From assembly GCA_947475995.1 (NCBI GenBank), contig CANJNI010000034.1:1-48112 (forward strand): DNA of 48,112 nt. Reading direction: 5' to 3'. The notes below the pieces were generated by a model. The model did no database searches, had not been told where the DNA came from, and was given only the letters and a program-made list of their open reading frames with translations. The first letter of the stretch is position 1; every line of letters starts with the position of its first letter. The stretch comes from Beijerinckiaceae bacterium (GTDB lineage: Bacteria; Pseudomonadota; Alphaproteobacteria; Rhizobiales; Beijerinckiaceae). Position numbers and translations under genes: made by a program. Below are positions 6,239-13,849 of this stretch, piece after piece.

Positions 6239-9200
6239 TTATTCCGCCGCCAGATTTTCCGCCGCGCCGGCATTGAAAAAACGCGCACGCAATTGCTGCT
6301 CCTCGGCGGAGGCGGCGGCCAGATGCCGCATCTTCACATGACCATAGCCGCGAATCTTTTCCGGGATCGACGCCAGCGCCAGTGCGGTTGCGTGATTGTC
6401 CGGACGCAGGTTGATACATATTTCATTGAGCATCTTTTCATACTCGACGATGAGCCTGCGCTCCGTGCGTCGCTCGTGAGTATAACCGAAAACATCAAAA
6501 GGCGTGCCGCGCAGGCCTTTTAAATGGGCAAGAATCCGAAACGCTTTCATCATCCATGGCCCGAAGTGAGACTTCCGCGGCAAGCCCGTCACTGGATCGC
6601 GCCGTCCAAGGATCGGCGGCGCCAGATGGAATTCAAGACGCAGGTCGCCGTCGAATGTTCTTGTCAGCTGCCGCGCAAAAGATCCATCCGTGTAAAGCCG
6701 CGCGACTTCATACTCATCCTTCACGGCCATGAGTTTGAAGAGATAACGCGCGACGGCTTCTGTCAGATCCGTGCGGCCGGGCGTGCGGGCGTTTTCGGCC
6801 TTACGGACGCGGGCGACCTGCTGCGTGTAGCGCGCCGCATAGGCGGCGTTCTGGTAACTGGTCAGGAAAGCAGCGCGGCGTTCTATAAGTTCATCTAATG
6901 TCTGCGGCTGGGGAGGCAGCGCGCGCATGGGCCGCGCCAGCGCCTCCACCGCTGCGGGATCAACCGCCATGCGGCGTCCCCAGCGGAAGGCGTCGGTGTT
7001 CATCCGCACGGATTGTGCATTCAGTTCGATGGCGCGCTCGATGGCCAATGCCGACAGGGGCACATGACCCAATTGATACGCATAGCCGAGCATGAACATG
7101 TTCGTCGCGAGCGATGTGCCCAGAAGCGCAGTCGCGATGCCAGTCGCATCGACAAAGTGCGCCGCGCCCGCGGCCTCTTCGAGCGCGCGACGGATGCGCT
7201 TGGGCTGCAGTGAGAAATCGGGGTTACGGGTGAAGTCTCCCGGATAGGTCTCGGCCACATTCACCACGACGCGCGTGTGGTTCTTGCGAATGGCGGCCAG
7301 CACCTTGCGTCCACCGGAGACGACGAGATCGCAGCCAAGCAGCAGATCGGCTTCACCCGCCGCAACACGCAGGGCGTGAAGATCCTGCGGCGATGCGGCG
7401 AGCTTCACATGGCTGAACACCGCGCCGCCCTTCTGGGCAAGTCCGGCCATGTCGATCAGCCCGCAGCCCTTGTGCTCCAGATGCGCCGCCATGCCGATGA
7501 TGTTGCCGATCGTCACGACTCCGGTGCCGCCCACGCCATCCACCAGAATGCCGAACGGCTTCGAGGCGAGTTGCGGTCGTGCGGGCTCCGGCAGAATCCA
7601 GTCTGTCTGCACATTATCGCCATGCACGATGTGCTTCGGTCTTGCGCCATGCACGGTCACGAAAGAGGGGCAAAATCCTTCCGCGCAGGAAAAATCCTTG
7701 TTGCAGCTCGATTGATCAATGGTGCGCTTGCGGCCGAATTCGGTTTCGAGCGGTTGCACGGAGACGCAGTTGGATTGCACGCCGCAATCGCCGCAGCCCT
7801 CGCAGACGAGTTCGTTGATGATGACGCGCTTGTCGGGATCCGGAAAGGTTCCGCGCTTGCGGCGACGGCGCTTCTCGGCGGCGCAGGTCTGGTCAAAGAT
7901 CAGCACCGTGCAGCCGGGCGTTTGCGCAAGCTCGCGCTGGACAGCGTCAAGGTCCTCACGATGATGGATGGTGCAGCCGGGCGGCCATTGCTCCGTGCCG
8001 CCGTATTTGTCCGGTTCGTCGGTCACGACCGCGATGCGGCGGACGCCTTCGGCAGCCACCTGCCGGGCCACGCCCGACACACTCAGCACGCCGTCGTTTT
8101 TTTGCCCGCCCGTCATGGCGACAGCGTCATTGTAAAGAATCTTGTAAGTGATGTTCGTGCCGCTGCCGACGGTCCAGCGGATCGTCAAAGATCCGGAATG
8201 ATTATAGGTCCCGTCGCCGATGTTCTGGAACATGTGCGGGCGCTTCGAGAAAGGCGCCTCGCCTATCCAGTTCGCGCCCTCGCCGCCCATCTGGGTGAAG
8301 CCTTCCGTCTCGCGGTCCATCCATTGCACGAGATAGTGACAGCCGATGCCGGCATAGGCGCGCGATCCTTCAGGCACTTTCGTTGACGAGGAGTGCGGAC
8401 AGCCCGAACAGAAGTAGGGCGTGCGCACAGCCACATCCTGGGCCTTCATCAGAATGTCCTGCGCTGCCCTGAGATCAGCCACGCGGCGCGCGAGATCGTC
8501 GCCGTGATGATAGCGCAGCAGACGTTCGCCTATGGCGATTGCAATATCGTTGGGATCCAGCGCACCCTTCACCGGAAACAGCCAGTCGCCGTTCTCGTCC
8601 TTTTTGCCGACGCAGACGGGCTGGTGCGGCGTTCCGTAAAGCTCCTCGCGCAATTGCACTTCGATCAGCGAACGCTTTTCTTCCACCACGATGATCAGGT
8701 CGAGATCGCGGGCGAAGTCTTTTAAACCCTGCGGCTCGACCGGATAGACGCAACCAAGCTTGTAAAGCCGCAGACCGAGATCATTGGCGCGGACTTCGTC
8801 GATGCCGAGGTCATCGAGCGCCTGCCGCACGTCGAGCCATGACTTGCCGGCGGAAATGACGCCGATCTTCGGCGCAGGTCCGCCCGATGTGACGATGCTG
8901 TTCACCGGATTGGCGCGCAGCCATGCGAGGATGGCGTCGCGCTTGAAGTCCTGCAATCGCGCTTCCTGCGCCAGCACCGGGTCGCGCGGACGTATGTTGA
9001 GCCCCCCGGACGGCATGGCGAAACCGGTCGGCGTTGCATAGTGCGGCTCGCGCACGCCTGCATCCACGGAGGCCGTCGACTCAACCGTATCCTTCACGCA
9101 TTTGAGTCCGACCCAGACGCCCGCATAGCGGCTCATGGCCCAGCCATAGAGCCCGTAATCGAACATCTCCTGCACGCCCGCAGGCGCCAGCACAGGCATC

Positions 9201-9733
9201 AGCACATCGACGAAACGAAATTCGGATTGATGCGCGGTGGTCGAGCTTTCCGCCGTATGGTCGTCGCCCATGAGGGCGATCACGCCGCCGTTGGGAGAGG
9301 TGCCGGCGAGGTTGGCGTGCCGAAAGGCGTCGCCCGAGCGATCGACCCCGGGTCCCTTGCCGTACCAGATGGAAAACACCCCATCGTATTTTCCTTCGCC
9401 GCGCATCTCGGCCTGCTGGGCGCCCCAGACTGCGGTGGCTGCGAGGTCTTCGTTGAGGCCCGGCTTGAACACGATGTCGTTGGCGGAGAGCAGCTTGCCG
9501 GCGCGCTCAAGTTGCTGGTCGAGTCCGCCCAGCGGCGATCCGCGATAGCCGGTGATGAAGCCCGCCGTGTTGAGACCGGCCCGGCGGTCGCGCTCCTTCT
9601 GCATGAGGAGGAGCCGCACCACGGCCTGCGATCCGGAAATGAAAACGCGGCTTTGGGTCAGGTCGTATTTGTCGCCGAGCGAAACCCGCGCGAAATTCGC
9701 GCCTTCGGGGACATTAGGCACATTGTCGGCCAT
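6239..9733 (-). CDS. Indolepyruvate ferredoxin oxidoreductase, fused subunits
   Basis: A 1164-residue enzyme that oxidatively decarboxylates aryl-pyruvates (from aromatic amino acids) to acyl-CoA and passes electrons to ferredoxin. Order of parts: an N-terminal pyruvate-oxidoreductase-like region (GYRGSPLGGLDQ), a thiamine-diphosphate half (GIGCHYLVQWMD near 468; GDGTYNHSG near 505), a ferredoxin-type cluster CEGCGDCGVQSNC near 640-652 with further cysteines near 680, then the gamma-type domain starting GVGGTGVVTIG near 738. The long form suits aerobic alphaproteobacteria that fuse IorA and IorB. ATG 9733 (MADNVPNV) is chosen because GGGAGGGG stands five bases upstream; the open frame continues 33 codons further with no such site. 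Confidence 0.92.
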   Translation of the reverse strand: MADNVPNVPEGANFARVSLGDKYDLTQSRVFISGSQAVVRLLLMQKERDRRAGLNTAGFITGYRGSPLGGLDQQLERAGKLLSANDIVFKPGLNEDLAATAVWGAQQAEMRGEGKYDGVFSIWYGKGPGVDRSGDAFRHANLAGTSPNGGVIALMGDDHTAESSTTAHQSEFRFVDVLMPVLAPAGVQEMFDYGLYGWAMSRYAGVWVGLKCVKDTVESTASVDAGVREPHYATPTGFAMPSGGLNIRPRDPVLAQEARLQDFKRDAILAWLRANPVNSIVTSGGPAPKIGVISAGKSWLDVRQALDDLGIDEVRANDLGLRLYKLGCVYPVEPQGLKDFARDLDLIIVVEEKRSLIEVQLREELYGTPHQPVCVGKKDENGDWLFPVKGALDPNDIAIAIGERLLRYHHGDDLARRVADLRAAQDILMKAQDVAVRTPYFCSGCPHSSSTKVPEGSRAYAGIGCHYLVQWMDRETEGFTQMGGEGANWIGEAPFSKRPHMFQNIGDGTYNHSGSLTIRWTVGSGTNITYKILYNDAVAMTGGQKNDGVLSVSGVARQVAAEGVRRIAVVTDEPDKYGGTEQWPPGCTIHHREDLDAVQRELAQTPGCTVLIFDQTCAAEKRRRRKRGTFPDPDKRVIINELVCEGCGDCGVQSNCVSVQPLETEFGRKRTIDQSSCNKDFSCAEGFCPSFVTVHGARPKHIVHGDNVQTDWILPEPARPQLASKPFGILVDGVGGTGVVTIGNIIGMAAHLEHKGCGLIDMAGLAQKGGAVFSHVKLAASPQDLHALRVAAGEADLLLGCDLVVSGGRKVLAAIRKNHTRVVVNVAETYPGDFTRNPDFSLQPKRIRRALEEAAGAAHFVDATGIATALLGTSLATNMFMLGYAYQLGHVPLSALAIERAIELNAQSVRMNTDAFRWGRRMAVDPAAVEALARPMRALPPQPQTLDELIERRAAFLTSYQNAAYAARYTQQVARVRKAENARTPGRTDLTEAVARYLFKLMAVKDEYEVARLYTDGSFARQLTRTFDGDLRLEFHLAPPILGRRDPVTGLPRKSHFGPWMMKAFRILAHLKGLRGTPFDVFGYTHERRTERRLIVEYEKMLNEICINLRPDNHATALALASIPEKIRGYGHVKMRHLAAASAEEQQLRARFFNAGAAENLAAE

Positions 9734-9893
9734 CCCGACCCCTCCCGTGGGTGCGCCGAAAATACCGGCTTTTGAATATATGTCAGCACTACTGCCGTTT
9801 TCAAGCGGGCCGCCGCCGCAGGTTTGGCGCATTTAAGGTTTCAAGATAAACTTCGCCATGGGAGCAAAGGGACGCGCGGGAGGTCCGGCAACA

Positions 9894-10541
9894 ATGGCCA
9901 GAAGGCATGTGACGACCGCTTTTGCAGCGGGATTTGCGGCGCTCATCACGGCTGCGCCGGCGACAGCCCACCCCCACGTCTGGGTGGACGTGAACGCCGA
10001 CCTGGTGTTCAAGGACGGCAAGATTGTCGGGGTTCGGCACGCATGGACCTTCGACGACATGTATTCGGCCTTCGTCACGCAGGGCGTGGGAAAGAATCCC
10101 GCAGCCCCGACGCCTGCCGAGTTGCAGCCGCTGGCCAAGTCCAACGTCGAGAACCTGAAGGAATTTGAGTATTTCACCTTCATGAAGGCGGAAGGCGCGC
10201 AGACGATCTTCGCCGACCCCACGGACTTCTCGATGTCGCAGGACGCTAAGAAGCAGGTGACGCTGAAATTCACCCTGCCGCTGAAGGCGCCCGCGAACGC
10301 CGACGACTCGTTCAAGTTCCAGGTGTTCGATCCGAACTATTTCATCGCCTTCACGCTGGAAAAGGAATCGGCCGTCCGGCTCGTCGACGCCCCCGCCGGC
10401 TGCGCGCACAAGATGATCGCTCCCGAGACCCTGTCGGAATCCGACATCAAGACGCTGGAGGAATCAGCCGCGAGCGGTCAGGCGCCGGGGCTCGATTTCG
10501 GCATGAAGATGGCCGGCTACATGGTGATCAAATGCAGGTAA
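9894..10541 (+). CDS. DUF1007 family periplasmic protein, partner of a metal exporter
   Basis: A 215-residue secreted protein with signal peptide MARRHVTTAFAAGFAALITA (cut near PATA/HPHVW). The mature end begins HPHVWVDV, the conserved histidine start of DUF1007, a plausible metal ligand. The rest has the family's VFKDGKIVGVRHAWTFDDMYS block. DUF1007 proteins are usually encoded beside NicO-type nickel/cobalt transporters, as here: the transporter start is 4 bases downstream, so the two are surely co-translated. ATG 9894 is preferred to ATG 9858 because the signal peptide then starts properly and GGGAGG lies upstream. Confidence 0.86.
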   Translation: MARRHVTTAFAAGFAALITAAPATAHPHVWVDVNADLVFKDGKIVGVRHAWTFDDMYSAFVTQGVGKNPAAPTPAELQPLAKSNVENLKEFEYFTFMKAEGAQTIFADPTDFSMSQDAKKQVTLKFTLPLKAPANADDSFKFQVFDPNYFIAFTLEKESAVRLVDAPAGCAHKMIAPETLSESDIKTLEESAASGQAPGLDFGMKMAGYMVIKCR

Positions 10542-10545
10542 GCGC

Positions 10546-11724
10546 ATGAACGGCTTTCGCGTGGGGCGCAGCCTGCTGATCTTCTCGTTCGCGATCGCCG
10601 CCTTCCTTCTGGTCATCGACATCCATGACGTTCTTGCGCAGGCGCGCAATCCGTTCAGCGTCGGCATTTCCGAAGGCGGCGGACAGGCCACGGGCGTGAC
10701 GGGCTGGATTCTCGCCAGACAGATCGAATTCGAGCGCATGATCAGCGGCGCGGTGCGGGCAGTGAAGACCGACAGCGCAGCCATGTGGAGCCTGGCGGGC
10801 GTATGTTTCGCCTACGGAGTGTTCCACGCCGCCGGCCCCGGCCACGGCAAGGCGGTGGTGGCCTCCTACATGCTGGCGAACGAGCGAGCGCTGAAGCGCG
10901 GCCTCATCATCTCTTTCATGGCGGCCATCCTGCAGGGCGTGGTGGCGATCTCCATCGTGGGCGTTCTGGCGATCCTGCTCAACGCGACCTCACAACGCAT
11001 GAAAGACGCCGCAAGCCTCATCGAACAGGCGAGCTACGCGGGCATCGCGTTGCTGGGCGCATGGCTCATCTGGACCAAGGGCAAGGGCCTGTGGGCGGCG
11101 CTGAACCGGCGCGAGGCCCATGCGCATGATCACGCTGCGCATGACCATCACGATCACGGCCACGCGCATCACGATCATCATGATCATGCGCACGCACATC
11201 ATTCCAAGCCCGCGCCCGCTCTGGCCCATGCGGGGCACGACGATCACGACCATGCCCATCACGGGCACGATCATCATGACCATGCGGGCCATCATCCTGC
11301 GCCCGCAGCGAAAGCGCATCCGCACGGCCATCCCGAGCATGTTCACGACGAGCATTGCGGGCATTTCCACGCCCCCGATCCGCGCACGCTGGGCGAAGGG
11401 TTTTCGTGGGGCAGCGCGATTGCGACCGTCTTCGCTGCCGGATCGCGCCCCTGTTCAGGGGCGATTCTCGTGCTGGTGTTCTCGCTCGCGCAGGGCATCT
11501 TCTGGGCGGGAGTCGGGGCGACGGTGGCGATGTCCATCGGCACCGCGCTCACCACTGGCGCCCTCGCGGCGATTGCGGTTTTTGCCAAGTCGCTGGCATT
11601 GCGCTTCACGGGCGAGTCGTCCCCACGCGGTCTGATCATCGCGCGCGGATTTGAGTTCGCGGCCGCCTGCGTGGTGTGTTTTCTCGGCGTGTCGCTGCTG
11701 CTGGGCTCGACGGGCGGGGGCTGA
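10546..11724 (+). CDS. NicO-type nickel/cobalt transporter with long His-rich loop
   Basis: A 392-residue inner-membrane transporter of the RcnA/NicO group (COG2215). Membrane segments include an N-terminal anchor, the helix with GVFHAAGPGHGKAVVASYML (family HxxxGHGK-type metal site) and LQGVVAISIVGVLAILL, and a second half with FAAGSRPCSGAILVLVFSLA. Between the halves, about residues 190-280, lies a loop extremely rich in His and Asp (many HDHH, HAHH and HGH units), expected to bind Ni, Co or Zn. The loop is coded by near-tandem CATGAC/CATCAC triplets. It is coupled to the DUF1007 gene upstream (4-base spacing). The metal and the direction of transport are inferred from the family. Confidence 0.88.
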   Translation: MNGFRVGRSLLIFSFAIAAFLLVIDIHDVLAQARNPFSVGISEGGGQATGVTGWILARQIEFERMISGAVRAVKTDSAAMWSLAGVCFAYGVFHAAGPGHGKAVVASYMLANERALKRGLIISFMAAILQGVVAISIVGVLAILLNATSQRMKDAASLIEQASYAGIALLGAWLIWTKGKGLWAALNRREAHAHDHAAHDHHDHGHAHHDHHDHAHAHHSKPAPALAHAGHDDHDHAHHGHDHHDHAGHHPAPAAKAHPHGHPEHVHDEHCGHFHAPDPRTLGEGFSWGSAIATVFAAGSRPCSGAILVLVFSLAQGIFWAGVGATVAMSIGTALTTGALAAIAVFAKSLALRFTGESSPRGLIIARGFEFAAACVVCFLGVSLLLGSTGGG

Positions 11725-11756
11725 TCAGGCGATCCGCCCTCTCCACGCAACCTGTC

Positions 11757-13343
11757 CTAGAACCCGGACGCCCCGCCATCCGAACGCGGATCGTGCATGG
11801 CCTCAACCCTGCCGCGCGGATGACGCACGATGGCGCCTGCGTGACCCGCCACATCCGAATAGCCGTCGGGCAGAACGCTCACGTCATGCCCGGCCCGCTC
11901 CAGCGCCCGCACGAGTGAAGGATCGAAGCGGTCCTCCAGCTTCAGGCTGGTGGACGTCTCGCCCCATGTGCGGCCGAGCAGGAAGCGCGGCGCATCCACC
12001 GCGTCCGCCAGTCCCATGCCGCCCAGATAGCGGGTGAAAACCTGCGCCTGAAACTGCGGCTGGCCGTCGCCGCCCATCGACCCGTAGGGCATGAGCCGAC
12101 CATCGTCGAAGACCGCCATAGCCGGATTGAGCGTGTGGAACGGCCGCCGCCCCGGATTGAGCTGGTTGAGCGCCTTCTCCTCGATTGAAAACGACACGCC
12201 GCGATTCTGCATCAGCACGCCTGTCGCGGGAAGCACGCAGCCGGAGCCATATTCCCAGTAGATCGACTGGATGTAGGACACCGCGATGCCGGAATCGTCC
12301 ACTGCGCCCATCCAGACCGTGTCGCCCTTGGCGGGCGGCGCGGGCCACGGGGCGGCGCGATCCTTGAGGATCTCGTGCGCCTGCTTTTCAAGAAAGGCAG
12401 CGGACAGAAACTCGTCCGTATCGTGCTTTAACTGGCCGAAATCCGTCACGACCTCGTCGCGCACGCGGAACGCGCGCTTGATGCTCTCGACCAGTCCGTG
12501 AATATGCTCGAAGGTCTCGATGCGCGTCACGCCCAGCCGGTCGTAGACGCCGAGCGCAATCAGGGCCGCCAGACCCTGCGTGGGCGGCGGCGCATTGTAG
12601 TGCGTGCGGCCCGGCAGCCTGAGTTCGAGCGGCGCGCGCATCACGGCCTGATATTTTTCCATGTCGTGCCGCGTGACCGGCGACCCGATGCGTTCCAGAT
12701 CGGCGCCGATCTCGCGGCCCACATCGCCGCGATAGAAATCCATCAGGCCCGCATCGCCCAGTTGTTCGAGCGTGGCGGCGAGCCGCTCCATCTTGCGGAT
12801 ATGGCCGGCGGGGGGAATCTTTCCCTCATGCAGGAAGGCTTCCGCAAAGCCCGGCGCGGCGTAGAGCGCCTCGCGCTCGTTGATGGCGTCGCGGGCCTCG
12901 CAGGGCGAGACCGCCACGCCCGCGCGCGCCTGCTTCACGGCGGCGGCGAGCAGATCGCGCACCGGGAGCCGCCCGCCGCCGGCTTTCGAATAATCATAGG
13001 CGAGGGACCAGCCGCCCACCGCGCCCGGCACGGTGAGGGCCGCCAGCGGCCCGCGCGAGGGTATGCGGTCGCCCCGGTCCCGATAGGCGCGCCACGTGGC
13101 CTTTTCGCCCGCATAGCCGCAGGCCTCGATGTAGCGCACGCGGCCCTTCGGCTCGCGGATGAGCCAGAAGGCGTCGCCGCCGACCGAATTCATGTGCGGA
13201 TAGACGACCGCGATGGAGGCCGCCATGGCGATCATGGCCTCGATGGCGTTGCCGCCTTCGAGCAGGATGGCGCGGCCTGCGTCTGCGGCGGCCATATGGG
13301 GAGCGACGACGGCGGCTGTGCCGAAGGTGGGCGTTTCGATCAT
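11757..13343 (-). CDS. Gamma-glutamyltransferase family protein
   Basis: A 528-residue Ntn-hydrolase family protein related to Ggt, which splits glutathione or other gamma-glutamyl compounds. The N-terminal GGT signatures are present (LLEGGNAIEAMIAMAAS, YPHMNSVGGDAFWL), and the likely autocleavage threonine lies in KGDTVWMGAVDDSG near residue 338, followed by a conserved block ending RRPFHTLNPAMAVFDDGR and YGSMGGDGQPQ. No signal peptide is visible, unlike classical periplasmic Ggt, which fits the cytoplasmic YwrD-like subgroup. It converges on the NicO gene with only 32 bases between. Substrate unknown. Confidence 0.88.
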   Translation of the reverse strand: MIETPTFGTAAVVAPHMAAADAGRAILLEGGNAIEAMIAMAASIAVVYPHMNSVGGDAFWLIREPKGRVRYIEACGYAGEKATWRAYRDRGDRIPSRGPLAALTVPGAVGGWSLAYDYSKAGGGRLPVRDLLAAAVKQARAGVAVSPCEARDAINEREALYAAPGFAEAFLHEGKIPPAGHIRKMERLAATLEQLGDAGLMDFYRGDVGREIGADLERIGSPVTRHDMEKYQAVMRAPLELRLPGRTHYNAPPPTQGLAALIALGVYDRLGVTRIETFEHIHGLVESIKRAFRVRDEVVTDFGQLKHDTDEFLSAAFLEKQAHEILKDRAAPWPAPPAKGDTVWMGAVDDSGIAVSYIQSIYWEYGSGCVLPATGVLMQNRGVSFSIEEKALNQLNPGRRPFHTLNPAMAVFDDGRLMPYGSMGGDGQPQFQAQVFTRYLGGMGLADAVDAPRFLLGRTWGETSTSLKLEDRFDPSLVRALERAGHDVSVLPDGYSDVAGHAGAIVRHPRGRVEAMHDPRSDGGASGF

Positions 13344-13450
13344 TCGGGGTTCCGGGTTGCCTGTCTCGGGCGCGACCAGCTATAATGAACCTCATTCGTC
13401 ACGCCTAGCCCGGCGATCCGTCCGGATCGCTTGCGCCACCGGAGCCTGTC

Positions 13451-13687
13451 TTGGCCGAGAAAAAGCCGCTGCATTGGGAAAACCTGACCACCATCGTCAG
13501 CGTGGCGATTCTGGTCGGCACCGAACTCGTCGGCGTCTCCTGGGCGGCCGGCTGGGCCATCGGGGGCCTGTTCCAGTTGCCGCCGGTCGTCAGCATCGCG
13601 GTGGAAGTGATCGGCGGGTGCTTCGGCCTGCTGGGGCTTTATTACTTCGTGCGGGCGGCGCTGAAGGTTGAGCCGATCCGGGGGTAG
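13451..13687 (+). CDS. Small two-helix membrane protein, unknown function
   Basis: A 78-residue protein with two hydrophobic stretches, about residues 12-36 (LTTIVSVAILVGTELVGVSW onward) and 45-68 (PVVSIAVEVIGGCFGLLGLY), a charged start (AEKKPLHWEN) and a short basic end. I do not recognise a family. The start is TTG 13451, supported by GGAG at 13441-13444; no in-frame ATG gives a sensible product. It is divergent from the gamma-glutamyltransferase gene and followed by its own hairpin at 13721-13740. Small size and a non-ATG start lower confidence, but the frame, ribosome site and hydrophobic pattern agree. Confidence 0.65.
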   Translation: MAEKKPLHWENLTTIVSVAILVGTELVGVSWAAGWAIGGLFQLPPVVSIAVEVIGGCFGLLGLYYFVRAALKVEPIRG

Positions 13688-13720
13688 TACGGTCTGCTGC
13701 ACAGATCGAATTTTCGTCCT

Positions 13721-13740
13721 GGCCGGGCTTGTCCCCGGCC
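13721..13740 (+). terminator. Hairpin terminator after the small membrane protein
   Basis: GGCCGGG (13721-13727) pairs with CCCGGCC (13734-13740), loop CTTGTC, followed by ATTTCTATTTC. The ccgggcttgtccccgg form is also a frequent intergenic motif in this bacterial group. Confidence 0.5.
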
Positions 13741-13799
13741 ATTTCTATTTCTGGCCGCGCCGAAGTCCGGGTTCGCCGGCTGCCTTCTCCTCCAAAACA

Positions 13800-13829
13800 A
13801 AAGCGCCGGAGCTTTCGCTCCGGCGCTTT
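13800..13829 (-). terminator. Rho-independent terminator of acnA
   Basis: A perfect 13-bp stem, 13800-13812 with 13817-13829, loop TTTC. Read on the minus strand it is followed by TGTTTT. It lies 20 bases after the acnA stop. The 20-base core 13805-13824 recurs exactly at 35313-35332. Confidence 0.85.
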
Positions 13830-13849
13830 GATTTCCAGTACCCTGCTGA

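Noticed and set aside
7277-8386. 369-codon frame antisense to the oxidoreductase
   Set aside because: Lies wholly inside a well-supported gene and gives a low-complexity His/Arg/Ala product with no ribosome site.
11115-11345. Regular CATGAC/CATCAC units that resemble a short tandem or CRISPR-like array
   Set aside because: They are codons of the His-rich loop in a transporter; no spacer/repeat periodicity and no cas genes.
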